Positions 24,176 to 32,736 of a DNA stretch of 64,000 nt are shown here, one piece after another; positions within the stretch are counted from its first letter, which is position 1; each line of letters begins with the position of its first letter. A program made the position numbers and the translations under genes. Source of the stretch: Kalmanozyma brasiliensis GHG001 (lineage: Eukaryota; Basidiomycota; Ustilaginomycetes; Ustilaginales); assembly GCF_000497045.1 (NCBI RefSeq), contig NW_015961989.1:742570-806569 (forward strand), given 5' to 3'. A model generated the notes under the pieces. It was not told the DNA's origin and did not search any database. It saw only the letters and a program-made list of their open reading frames with translations.

Positions 24176-26449
24176 ATGACGAGCCTGGCCATCGCCGACG
24201 TCCCCTGGATCTCAAAACGCATCAAGGCTTGCTGTCGACGAGCAAAGCTCTTCAGCACCCATGAGATCCTCCTCAGCCAACCACAGCAGCTTCAGCAGAC
24301 ATTACGCATCTCCTCACAAGACGCAGATCTTCTCTACCTTCAGGTGGCCACAGCATGTGCACCACCTCCCATATCTGTGCTTGCTGCACTCACCGGCGAG
24401 CTTCCCTCCGCGCACCTCGACGAAGCCCTCTTCGATGCCACTGAATGCAACGATGCAGATTCGGCCGACTTATCAGACTCGAGCGACGGACACGATGATC
24501 CAAGGATAGACCTCGGAATCCCTTCGTCCTCGATAGTGCCTCCGACTCAGGGATACGATGGCAACTTTCCAGGCGCAGAACGCTTCGTTTATGATTCCGA
24601 TTCGGACTCGGACAGCGGTGCAAGCGCTGCTGCTTCGGATCACATGATGCACGATGATGTAGAGCTCCCTTCCACATTCCGTCGCCCCGAGCCGCAGCAG
24701 CTCGACGCCGATGAGGCAGATCCTGATGATCACCTCGACTCCGATCAAAATAATGGTTATTCATCGATCGCCAGGGACGTGCTCTCCCTTGGCCGTCAAC
24801 GGCACCTACTCTCTAGCGGATCTCAGCAGCTCGACGACCTACTTGGAGGCGGCTTCCGCTCAGCCGCTCTCACTGAAATCGTGGGCGAGAGCGCCTCAGG
24901 CAAAACACAAACGGCTATCCAGGCTTGTACCTTTGCGACTCTCGGTTTCCAACCCTTGCCTCCAAAGGAGGACCAGAACGCATCTTCATCTACGGACGTC
25001 GTCTCGGACGGACTTGAAAGCGCCAATCTCCATGACATCCTCCACGGGTGTGGCGTGGCGACCTCGAGCGGCTCGCACTCTGCCGTCGGCGCATGCTTCA
25101 TCACTTCAGCAGGCGAAAGGGCCGCCCACTCGATCGTCAATCGAGCTCTAGAGCTAGCCGACTTTGCTGTCTGCGAGCGCTTCGATCGCGTGCATCCAGC
25201 GCAACATACGGAAAGCTCCCAAAGCAGCTTGGATCGTCACATTTTGCTAGCGAGGGCCCTCGAGCTTGGTCGCGAGCAAGTGCTGCGCAATCTCCACGTG
25301 GCTTGCGTTGCCGACGTGGAAGCCTTGGAGCACGCTCTCAAGTACAGCCTTCCAGGCCTGATGAGTCGGTTGTCGTCCAGCTCGCGAGGTCAAGCTGCGG
25401 CGAAGTCTCCCGCGAGGGAGATTGGCATCATTGTGGTCGACAATCTGCCTTCTCTTTTCCAGGAAGACCCGGTGGCGAGCGACATCGATTCGCTAGTCCA
25501 GCGAAGCAAGATGCTCGTTGAGGTGACGGATGCACTCAAGCGTTTAGCTGCTGCTCCTCCGTCGAGGCCGCGTTCGACATTCAGCTCAGTCGGCAGAGCG
25601 GTGCTCGTGATCAATCACGTCAGCGACGCCTTCGGGGTCGACAAGGAGATCGCCAAACGCTTCGTCTTTGACTCTGCAGATCGCATCCGGATCCAGCGGT
25701 CAAATGGCAGGCAAGGAGGTCAGGACGCGGCCGGGCCGGCAATGCCTGGCGAATTGGCTCTGCCCGACTCTCCCTTTGCGATGGACTACGCCTCACAGTC
25801 AGCCTTCTTCAGTGGCCTGCTTGCATCAGTGCCGCCGACTTTGGCCGAAGCCATTGGTGCAAGGGCGCTGGAAGAAGCGAGAGGATCGAACGATGGCCCG
25901 CTCTACGTTCTCAATCCTCGCACAGCACAGCTCGGGCATACGTGGAGCAACCTCGTCAACGTGCGGCTTTTCCTCTCCAAGACGCGAGGCAGGGTCTCGA
26001 TGCCTGACGAATCGGCTGCAGCTTCAGCGGCAGCGTCGGGCGAAGACGCAGCAACCAAAAAGACGACGATGACGACGGTTCGAAAGGCCGCTGTCGCGCT
26101 GAATCCATTTGGCCCGACGATGCTCGATCCGACCATCGACAGCAGTGATTGTGTTGCGGGTGTGAGAGGCAAAAAGGCCGTCCGTCAACTGCGCTTCGTC
26201 ATCACACCGGGTCGGGCGGTCCACGCTCTGAACGCGTACGCCGCTTCGTCGGCGAATCCTGCCGTTGTTCCGACCATGAGTCAGATGCCAGCGCCACACG
26301 CCACATCATCGCAAGCTGCGCATGGCGGAGAAGCGGAGGACGAGGAGGACCTCTCGGCGAGGCGCTCGAGGATCATCACTGGCTGGCTATGGATCAATTC
26401 CAGTCGCAGGTGGTGGACGGCATGGGTCCCGCCTAACAGTATCATCTGA
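24176..26449 (+). CDS. rec2: Rec2-like Rad51 paralogue (Rad57/XRCC3 class)
   Basis: A 757-residue RecA-fold ATPase of homologous recombination. The N-terminal ~70 residues resemble the helical domain of Rad51 paralogues. An acidic, Ser/Asp-rich insert (about 75-205) follows, then the core: LSSGSQQLDDLLGGGF, Walker A GESASGKTQ (about residue 238), and Walker B in IGIIVVDNLPSLF. Later blocks VLVINHVSDAFG and RVSMPDES fit the family. In U. maydis the Rad51 paralogue Rec2 has about this unusual size (~780 residues) and acts with Rad51 and Brh2 in repair; the name here is by that similarity and is not proven against Rad57 or XRCC3. The last ~30 residues are suspect: four tryptophans in a short stretch, while another frame just there reads as good coding sequence (see findings). 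Confidence 0.8.
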   Translation: MTSLAIADVPWISKRIKACCRRAKLFSTHEILLSQPQQLQQTLRISSQDADLLYLQVATACAPPPISVLAALTGELPSAHLDEALFDATECNDADSADLSDSSDGHDDPRIDLGIPSSSIVPPTQGYDGNFPGAERFVYDSDSDSDSGASAAASDHMMHDDVELPSTFRRPEPQQLDADEADPDDHLDSDQNNGYSSIARDVLSLGRQRHLLSSGSQQLDDLLGGGFRSAALTEIVGESASGKTQTAIQACTFATLGFQPLPPKEDQNASSSTDVVSDGLESANLHDILHGCGVATSSGSHSAVGACFITSAGERAAHSIVNRALELADFAVCERFDRVHPAQHTESSQSSLDRHILLARALELGREQVLRNLHVACVADVEALEHALKYSLPGLMSRLSSSSRGQAAAKSPAREIGIIVVDNLPSLFQEDPVASDIDSLVQRSKMLVEVTDALKRLAAAPPSRPRSTFSSVGRAVLVINHVSDAFGVDKEIAKRFVFDSADRIRIQRSNGRQGGQDAAGPAMPGELALPDSPFAMDYASQSAFFSGLLASVPPTLAEAIGARALEEARGSNDGPLYVLNPRTAQLGHTWSNLVNVRLFLSKTRGRVSMPDESAAASAAASGEDAATKKTTMTTVRKAAVALNPFGPTMLDPTIDSSDCVAGVRGKKAVRQLRFVITPGRAVHALNAYAASSANPAVVPTMSQMPAPHATSSQAAHGGEAEDEEDLSARRSRIITGWLWINSSRRWWTAWVPPNSII

Positions 26450-26961
26450 TCGGTCGCCGACACATGGATTGGGACCGTCATCTTGTATCGCATCGCATCG
26501 CATCGCATCGCAACGCATTTTTCTCTGATTCTGTACTGCGCAGACTGGGGCTTGGTTCGCAGAGTGCGTAAGCGCATGGCTTCGACTGAAACGACACCAG
26601 CCTGACCGGCCCGGGCGGTCGTGCGGCACCGCACGGCGAAGCTCGCCCGAGTCCCTGAGCACACGCTGTTTCATCTGGGAGATCCTGTTCCTCCTGCAGG
26701 ATCTGTGGTCCTGCTTGTGCGCTGCATTGTGTGGGGCGAGACTTCAGACGAGGACGCGACTGAAGCAGTTCGGTGCGTGACTTAGGTTGAGTCTTCGTCT
26801 CAGATCACTCATTCATCAGACAGCGAGAAACAGCGAAGATACTATGTGACATAAACAACCTTCATGACAAGACGAGGAATGACACCCATCAAACGTGGTG
26901 AACGAACACAGATTGAGACGAATCTACGTGGGGTACTTTTGAAGCGGAACAAGGTGCGCGC
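26450..26961. other. Convergent 3' intergenic region with GCATC repeat
   Basis: A 512 bp region between the stops of the rec2-like and Pra1-like genes. A perfect GCATC pentanucleotide run lies at about 26487-26512. No gene was recognised. Confidence 0.5.
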
Positions 26962-27891
26962 TTAGTGCGTGCCGCAGTGGACGGAGCCATCAGCGTGAGT
27001 GTGGCAGTCGGCGCTGGCAGCCTGAGTAGGTGTTGCGGCAGCAGCGGACTGCTGGGCGGCGCTGGCGCTGGTGGAGCTGGCGGCACTCGCCGTTGCGCTC
27101 GACGAGCTCGACGAGCTCGTGCTAGCATGTGCGTGACCCGAGTGGTCCACCTCGTCCACCTCACCCACACAGCCCCACTTGGTGAGCTTGCGGCTGTACA
27201 CATCCAACGCAAAGTACTGCAAGCTGTGCTGGTTGCTCACCGCAGCGCTGCTGTTGGTCTTGGCGAGCTCGAGGACGTCCTCGTAGCTATCCGAGTAGTG
27301 GTGGATCTTCTCGTGCATGAATTCGGGCACGTGCATGGCGCGGTGCATGAGGTCGGCGCCAAAGTACACACTCGGGTTGTCCTGGGCCAGTTGGAATCCT
27401 TTACCGCACAACGCCTCGAGCGGGCGACGCGAGAAGAAGGAGAGGTCGCAAATGACCGTCTCGGCAGTAGCGTTGTTTCCGCGCCAGTGCCCGTTCCATT
27501 CGGGCAAGCGACAGTTGTTGTCCGGGTTGTCGCAGCGAAGAAGCGCATCACCCTTGTCGCCGTACACGAGCTGCATGAAGTAGCCCAGCACAGGAGCAGG
27601 GTCCGCAGATGCACCAAAGTAGGTGGTGAAGAACTCCGAGTTCGGGTGGTTGAGGATGTAATGGATCGAGTTCAGGCCGAGCTTCTTCATGTCCGAGATA
27701 CCGGACGAGAGCTGAGCGCGCTGCGTGCCGTTGCACGACTCGTGGATGCGCCAGTCGGCGTCGATCGAAGACTCGGGGGCGAACGAGGAGTAGGCCGAGG
27801 AGGTGTGGTCGCGCGCCGAGAGGAACGAGAAAGGCGCGGCCAGGGCCGAGGTGGCAGAAAGAAGAGCGACGAAGGGAAGTGTGAGATGCAT
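26962..27891 (-). CDS. PRA1: Pra1/Zps1-family secreted zinc-scavenging protein (zincophore)
   Basis: A 309-residue secreted protein. It begins with a clear signal peptide (MHLTLPFVALLSATSALAA). The body matches the Pra1/Aspf2/Zps1 family, an M35-like fold that binds zinc: IHESCNGTQRAQL, a Cys-containing central part, and the His-rich HRAMHVPEFMHEKIHH, where the metal site is expected. A Ser/Ala-rich linker leads to a Cys/His tail CHTHADGSVHC followed by GTH. In Candida albicans, Pra1 is secreted, binds zinc and returns it to the ZIP transporter Zrt1, and the two genes are neighbours. Here the same arrangement is seen: the divergent gene 1.7 kb away is a ZIP transporter. Zinc-limitation control is therefore likely. 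Asn-glycosylation sites (NNAT, NSS) are present. Confidence 0.9.
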   Translation of the reverse strand: MHLTLPFVALLSATSALAAPFSFLSARDHTSSAYSSFAPESSIDADWRIHESCNGTQRAQLSSGISDMKKLGLNSIHYILNHPNSEFFTTYFGASADPAPVLGYFMQLVYGDKGDALLRCDNPDNNCRLPEWNGHWRGNNATAETVICDLSFFSRRPLEALCGKGFQLAQDNPSVYFGADLMHRAMHVPEFMHEKIHHYSDSYEDVLELAKTNSSAAVSNQHSLQYFALDVYSRKLTKWGCVGEVDEVDHSGHAHASTSSSSSSSATASAASSTSASAAQQSAAAATPTQAASADCHTHADGSVHCGTH

Positions 27892-27974
27892 CTTGAAGAA
27901 TGTACTTGAGTATAATGTATCAGGTGGGATGGTTGATGGAGGGAATATCCGGAGTTGGAGAAACGACGATGCTA

Positions 27975-27981
27975 CTTATAT
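27975..27981 (-). promoter_or_regulatory. TATA-like box of the Pra1-like gene
   Basis: The minus strand reads ATATAAG about 85 bp upstream of the ATG at 27891, a typical distance for a fungal TATA element. Confidence 0.4.
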
Positions 27982-28031
27982 TCTTGCATCGGACAAGAAG
28001 CGGCATCGAGCGGGTGGATGTTGGACGCCCA

Positions 28032-28039
28032 TTCAAGGT
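28032..28039 (-). promoter_or_regulatory. Candidate zinc-responsive element
   Basis: TTCAAGGT on the plus strand, ACCTTGAA on the minus strand. It lies about 140 bp upstream of the Pra1-like ATG, on the correct strand for that gene. Confidence 0.45.
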
Positions 28040-29352
28040 GCAGCTTGCGCCATCACAAGCATACGATGCACAGTTCTTGCTGCGTACAAGTTCTACAGGG
28101 TGGATTGAGAAGGAGGCCTTCTCGTACTGGACCCATTCGCCACACTGCAAAGTTCTTCGCGCGAATCGGTCAAAGTTCGGACCGACAAACAAATGCGACA
28201 AGAGCGTGAGAAAGAAGCACCCGGGAGGTTCTCAAAACTTTGCCCACGTCGACGAGCCTGCAGAGCAAGCGACGCCTGCCTGAGCTGGGAAGACGCTTTC
28301 TCAATAACCACGGCGATATCGGACAAGAACGGCCGTTGCATCCTCAATTTCAGGGTCGCTGGTCGTTTAGTAAGAGGACCTTCGAGGTAAGGTCCTAATC
28401 GTCACAGATCTGGAAGCGAACAGGCGGTGGAAAGCATCGGAAGAAAGGAGAAGAGGGCGAGAAGATCGCCGGTGCGGGCCTCGCTCTGAGTCAGGGATCG
28501 CAGCACCCTTTCTTGGCACGTCGAGGCAGAAGGAAGCTCCAATGATTGGTAGGCGAGGATGACCGATCGGCTCAGAGCTTGACGAAGCCTGCAGAGGCCG
28601 AAAGATGTGACGGCGTGTCGTGTGGCAACCACACGTTGCCACGTTATCCCCTCAGCAGAAAGAGAGTCAGGGACTTGGCAAATTTGCCAAGGCAGCAGCA
28701 GCGAACGGGCAACTGTCACAGTACCGATTCACGATTCTCCCAGCGGTCGTCAGGACAGACTAAAGGCACAGCACCCGATGCACGTGGAGGCAATCGTCAG
28801 AAGGAGGGGATGTCGTGAGGTAGCGGCAGCGGCAGATCTTGTTCCGTTGCGGACAGGCGACTGCAGTTCTTGACAGCTCTCCGCCTGAAACGCAAAATGC
28901 TTGGCGGCGACCTTTCCAGTTACGCTCCCCAGATCATCCTGAAAAATTTGCCACAGGCTTTGACCGGATCACCTCGTTGCGACGTTCGCGTAGAGTGCAT
29001 GCGATTCCCTGTTCCAGATCCGGCTCGCTAGTCCGCGGATCCTGAAGCGCACGCTCGAAAGCGATAAAGTGTCGAGTAGTCAGGGACGGAAGAAGGCGGC
29101 GAGAAGGCATCGGACACCTTTCGGGTGGAAAATTCGGTCGCCTCCGATGCCAAGACCCGTTCGTGCATGCAGCTCCTTCCACTCTGTGTGAGGTCCCTCG
29201 AAGCAGTCAAGAGTATCTCGAACAGGCACTGGTCTTTGCAGCGCAAGATCAAAGCCTCAAGAAGATGTTGCAAATATGTGCATTGGCGTGGGCGTGGGCG
29301 AACGTGAGCGTGCTGCTTTACTGCGAACCAAGTCAAAGTTCGGCGAAAAATT

Positions 29353-29376
29353 CACCTTGAAGAGTTCTGCAAGGTG
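29353..29376 (+). promoter_or_regulatory. Candidate zinc-responsive inverted pair
   Basis: CACCTTG at 29353-29359 and its exact reverse complement CAAGGTG at 29370-29376 form an inverted repeat with a 10-base spacer. The first arm extends to ACCTTGAA. The pair lies ~230 bp upstream of the ZIP transporter ATG. Confidence 0.5.
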
Positions 29377-29539
29377 ATTTGGTTGGACGGCAGCGAGCAT
29401 GTCCAGATGGCTGCTTTTCTGAGTGGCAAGTGGATAGAATGGAGCTCTATGAGCCATGTGAGGCTGCGGCTTGTTCGCCGGTGAGCTCCTTCCATTGAAC
29501 TTTGGCGGAGGAGATACTTAAACGAGGCTGACGATTCTC

Positions 29540-29547
29540 ACCTTGAA
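29540..29547 (+). promoter_or_regulatory. Candidate zinc-responsive element near the ZIP start
   Basis: A third ACCTTGAA, 55 bp upstream of the ZIP transporter ATG. It may be in the 5' leader, so its function as an upstream element is less sure. Confidence 0.35.
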
Positions 29548-29602
29548 CGCTATCGCCTCCGTCTGTCTATCTACCACGTCTACTGCCATCACAGACTTAA
29601 CC

Positions 29603-31090
29603 ATGATCGGAATGACCATCAAGAAGAAGGCCACGGTAGCGGCTGCACTGGTGCTCCTCGCCACTGTGACAAGCGCTCCTTTGGCTGCCGCTCAGTCGAT
29701 CACTACAGAGGTCACTGTCAGTGGCACTCCGACCACCACTGTCATCTCTCCTTCTCCTACTGGTCGAGGGTATTGCGAGTTCTTTGTGGACCACTGGGAC
29801 TGCGACTCAACCCGTCCGGAAGCTACTGCCGTCGCAGCGACGACCGCAAGTGCTTCCAGCTCCGCAGCAACCATCGAGCCGTCTCCCGTTGGCCAGAGCT
29901 GCACGCTCCACGGCGACCACTACCACTGCGATGGCCCTTCCACAGCGACGGCCGTAGCAGCAGCAGCAGAGGCGAGCCCCACCGGCCGAGGCTCGTGCAC
30001 CTTCCACGGCGATCACTGGGACTGTGACGGCGACTCCGCCGACTCGCACGCAGGCCACGACCACTCCGGGCACAGCCACGCCGGGCACTCGCACGGCCCC
30101 GACGCAGTCTACGGTTGCGGTCTCGCCCCTCTCGAGGACTACAACCTTCCTCTGCACATCGGAACGATTTTCATCCTCCTCGCTTCGTCCGCCTTTGGCT
30201 CGTACTTTCCCATCCTGGTCCACTCGAAGAACGGAGAGCGCAAGTGGACCGACGAGGTGTTCTTCGTCTGCCGTCACTTTGGTACGGGAGTGCTGATCAG
30301 TACGGCGTTCGTCCACCTGTTGAGCCACGCGATGCTCTACTGGTCGAACGAGTGCGTGGGCGAGCTCAAGTACGAAGCGACGGGACCGGCGATTGCGATG
30401 GCTGCGGTGTGGCTGGTGTTCTTGGTCGACTTTTTCCTCCTCCGCGCGCTGAGGAAGCGAAGCGGTGCTGGTTCGGTCTGCAGCCACGACGGTGAGCAGC
30501 AGCTTGCGTCCGCCCACACGGTCGAGAAGCGCGAGTCCCACTCTTCGCTCGACCACTCCGCATCGGAGGAGAGCACCTACGGCGGTCTCACTTATGCTCA
30601 GGCCAAAGTGGCCGAATGGGACGTGATCGCCATCGAGCTGGGTATCATCTTCCACTCGATCCTCATCGGCATCACGCTCGGCGTCGCCACTGGCGCTGGC
30701 TTTGTTGCGCTGCTCATCGCGATCACCTTCCACCAGCTGTTCGAGGGGCTTGCGCTCGGCTCGCGTCTCTCGCTGCTCACGTGGAAGGGTGCGTGGTACA
30801 AAGTGATTATGGCGACGGCGTTTGTGCTGACGACGCCGCTGGGTGTCGCCATCGGTGTGGGTGTGAGGTCCAAGTTCAACGGCAACGGCGCGGGGACGCT
30901 TATCGTCCTCGGCACGTTCCACGCGCTCAGCGCGGGTATCCTGCTCTACACCGCCCTCGTCGAGCTGCTCAGCGGCGACTTCATTCACAGTAAGCAGATG
31001 CAGAACAGCTCGTTGGGCAGGTGCATCGCTGCCGTCGCCGCGCTGACAATCGGTATCATGGCCATGTCGGTGCTCGCGCTGTGGGCTTAG
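29603..31090 (+). CDS. ZRT1: ZIP-family zinc transporter with Cys/His-rich N-terminal extension
   Basis: Predicted 495 residues from ATG 29603; the frame opens at a TTG (29543), which I reject. The N-terminus looks like a signal peptide (hydrophobic VAAALVLLATVTSAPLAAA). An extracellular region of ~140 residues follows with three copies of a Cys-x8-Cys unit, CEFFVDHWDC, CTLHGDHYHC and CTFHGDHWDC (Cys 58/67, 100/109, 132/141), each preceded by SPTGRG or SPVGQ, then a run of Gly-His repeats. The transporter part has eight helices with ZIP metal motifs HSILIGITLG (helix 4) and HQLFEGLALG (helix 5), and a hydrophilic, variable loop between helices 3 and 4. It should import zinc at the plasma membrane. 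Aspergillus ZrfC has a similar zinc-binding extension and is paired with Aspf2. Confidence 0.93.
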   Translation: MIGMTIKKKATVAAALVLLATVTSAPLAAAQSITTEVTVSGTPTTTVISPSPTGRGYCEFFVDHWDCDSTRPEATAVAATTASASSSAATIEPSPVGQSCTLHGDHYHCDGPSTATAVAAAAEASPTGRGSCTFHGDHWDCDGDSADSHAGHDHSGHSHAGHSHGPDAVYGCGLAPLEDYNLPLHIGTIFILLASSAFGSYFPILVHSKNGERKWTDEVFFVCRHFGTGVLISTAFVHLLSHAMLYWSNECVGELKYEATGPAIAMAAVWLVFLVDFFLLRALRKRSGAGSVCSHDGEQQLASAHTVEKRESHSSLDHSASEESTYGGLTYAQAKVAEWDVIAIELGIIFHSILIGITLGVATGAGFVALLIAITFHQLFEGLALGSRLSLLTWKGAWYKVIMATAFVLTTPLGVAIGVGVRSKFNGNGAGTLIVLGTFHALSAGILLYTALVELLSGDFIHSKQMQNSSLGRCIAAVAALTIGIMAMSVLALWA

Positions 31091-31163
31091 ATGGATCATA
31101 CTTGGCTTCGCGATTGACTTGTACGATGTCCAAAATGTTAAACGGAATTTCATTGGTATTGCT

Positions 31164-32450
31164 TCACTTCTTGCCCGCCTTCTCTCGCTGAGCCTTGAAC
31201 TCGTCAACCCACCTCTTCTCCGCCTCGCCCTTTGGCAGCACAACAAGGCTCAGAATGCCATCTTGCATCACGAGGCCATCTCGATCCCTGATCTTATCCT
31301 CGCCCTTCGCGCTGTCCCCTTCTTTGAACGCCTGATCCATCACCTCGCGCAGCGTCAACTTCTTCCCCAACTTCAGCAGACGCTGTCGCCTTGTGGTGGC
31401 ATAAACCTGCAGGTTCCCCTCGTAATACTCGCCCTTGCCGTCCCAGGGAAGCGACCCGCGCGCCGAAGCCGGGAACATGGTGCTGATGTAGGTGGCGAGC
31501 GGCGTGTCCTCGTGGTAGTCAGAGATGAAGTCGGACTGCGCGTGTTGCGGATACATGAAGAAGAGGGGCACGACGAGCGGTGTGCGGATCACGTCTGGGG
31601 GCGTCCACTTGCTCGATAGCGGGAGTTTGAGGGAGGATTGTTCGGGCAGGGATTCGGGGTCGAAGTGGGCGGGTTGCGGGTTGTCTGGCGGTCTTGGCGT
31701 TGTTTCGAGCCACAGTCCGCGTACTAGGAGGGCTTGTTGAAGCGTTTTTGACATGCCCTCTTCTCGGCGTTTGCGCTCGGTCGCATCTGCAGCGGCTTGG
31801 GCTTGCGCTTTGAGCCGGGACTCTGCTTTCACCTTCAGTGCGCGGATGGCATCGTTGCCGGAATTGACGCCGAGACCATGATCCGCGCAGTCGATAGCGT
31901 CCTGACACCTGTCCAGCGCCAACAGCGCCCTCGTGGCGCGGTAGTACGCTTTCTCGCTCCGCGGGTTCAATCCGAGCACGGCACTCGTGTCCCTGAGTGC
32001 CGCTCCGTAGTTCTGCAGCTCGAGGTTGCACGCTGCGCGATTCGCATAAAGCGTCTCAAGAAGTGCTTTGTCCTCGGGTGAAGCGTCGATGGCTTGGGTG
32101 TAGAAGCCGAGCGCCTCGCGGTAGCGTTTGGATTTGAAGTAGTCGTTGGCTTGCGATTTGAAGTTGGAGGCGACCTCGTCCGGTGTGCCGTCGAATGCGA
32201 GGGACTGCAGCGCTTCGAGAGCGGAATCAGTTGCAGGATCTGACTCGGTAGGGAGGTCCTTCATAAAGAGCGGGACCGAGTCCCAGGATTTGAGCGTCTC
32301 ATCGAGATTGCGCGGGGCAGAGGTGGGCTGCGCATAGGTGAAGTCGCCGGATCGAGGGGGTGGTTTAGGAAGGGCAGCTTTGGCGGTGCTGGAAGCGGAG
32401 GTCGAGGAGGACGGCTGTGAGCTGTCAGCTATGGATTCGATGACCGCCAT
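31164..32450 (-). CDS. CNS1: Hsp90/Hsp70 co-chaperone Cns1 (TTC4)
   Basis: A 428-residue cytosolic co-chaperone starting at ATG 32450-32448. After a Ser/Pro-rich N-terminus, SWDSVPLFMKDLP is the conserved pre-TPR helix of Cns1/TTC4. Three TPR repeats follow (about residues 95-205: SQANDYFKSKRYREALGFY, ETLYANRAACNLELQNYG, SEKAYYRATRALLALDR), which form the clamp for the EEVD tail of Hsp90 or Hsp70. A charged helix (KAQAQAAADATERKRREE) links to the C-terminal wheel domain typical of the family (FFMYPQHAQSDFISDY, MFPASARGSLPWD). Yeast CNS1 is essential and supports translation elongation factor 2 folding. The gene is convergent with the ZIP transporter, only ~73 bp apart. Confidence 0.92.
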   Translation of the reverse strand: MAVIESIADSSQPSSSTSASSTAKAALPKPPPRSGDFTYAQPTSAPRNLDETLKSWDSVPLFMKDLPTESDPATDSALEALQSLAFDGTPDEVASNFKSQANDYFKSKRYREALGFYTQAIDASPEDKALLETLYANRAACNLELQNYGAALRDTSAVLGLNPRSEKAYYRATRALLALDRCQDAIDCADHGLGVNSGNDAIRALKVKAESRLKAQAQAAADATERKRREEGMSKTLQQALLVRGLWLETTPRPPDNPQPAHFDPESLPEQSSLKLPLSSKWTPPDVIRTPLVVPLFFMYPQHAQSDFISDYHEDTPLATYISTMFPASARGSLPWDGKGEYYEGNLQVYATTRRQRLLKLGKKLTLREVMDQAFKEGDSAKGEDKIRDRDGLVMQDGILSLVVLPKGEAEKRWVDEFKAQREKAGKK

Positions 32451-32736
32451 TTTGAAGGATGAGGGGATGCCGGTGCGAGGAGGGAAGGTATGATGGAGAA
32501 GGGACAGGAAGAAGTGTGGAGGAAGCCAGCCAATCTGTGAATCTTCTCAAAATTTCTCTCAGCGTGGGCCAAGATCCAAGTCCGAATTCCGAGTTCGCCA
32601 GGGTATAGCAGCCTTGCTAACTTATACAGAACCTCCTTCTCAACGACAGACAAGCGACAAGATTCCGAATGAACGCTTGCTTGTTTACACAGCGCTGAAT
32701 GTAGGATGCTGGAGATGTTGGTATTGGGAGTCGGCG

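Larger units (their letters stand above)
27892..29602. promoter_or_regulatory. Shared divergent promoter of the zinc-uptake gene pair
   Basis: A 1.7 kb region between the Pra1-like and ZIP start codons. It carries three exact ACCTTGAA sequences (28032-28039 on the minus strand; 29354-29361 and 29540-29547 on the plus strand) and one CAAGGTG partner site (29370-29376). ACCTTGAA matches the first eight positions of the yeast Zap1 zinc-responsive element ACCTTNAAGGT. No protein-coding gene was recognised within it, although many short open frames exist. Confidence 0.6.

Noticed and set aside
26487..26512. GCATC pentanucleotide run as a possible regulatory or replication element.
   Set aside because: A short simple repeat in a convergent 3' region; nothing suggests more than slippage.
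26962..27891. Calling the Pra1-like protein an active M35 metallopeptidase.
   Set aside because: The His-rich region is like M35 folds but the family members studied act as zinc binders; catalytic activity cannot be supported here.
29807..31246. A 479-codon frame antisense to the ZIP transporter.
   Set aside because: Antisense shadow; Arg/Glu/Gly-rich without any domain, while the plus strand encodes a complete ZIP transporter.
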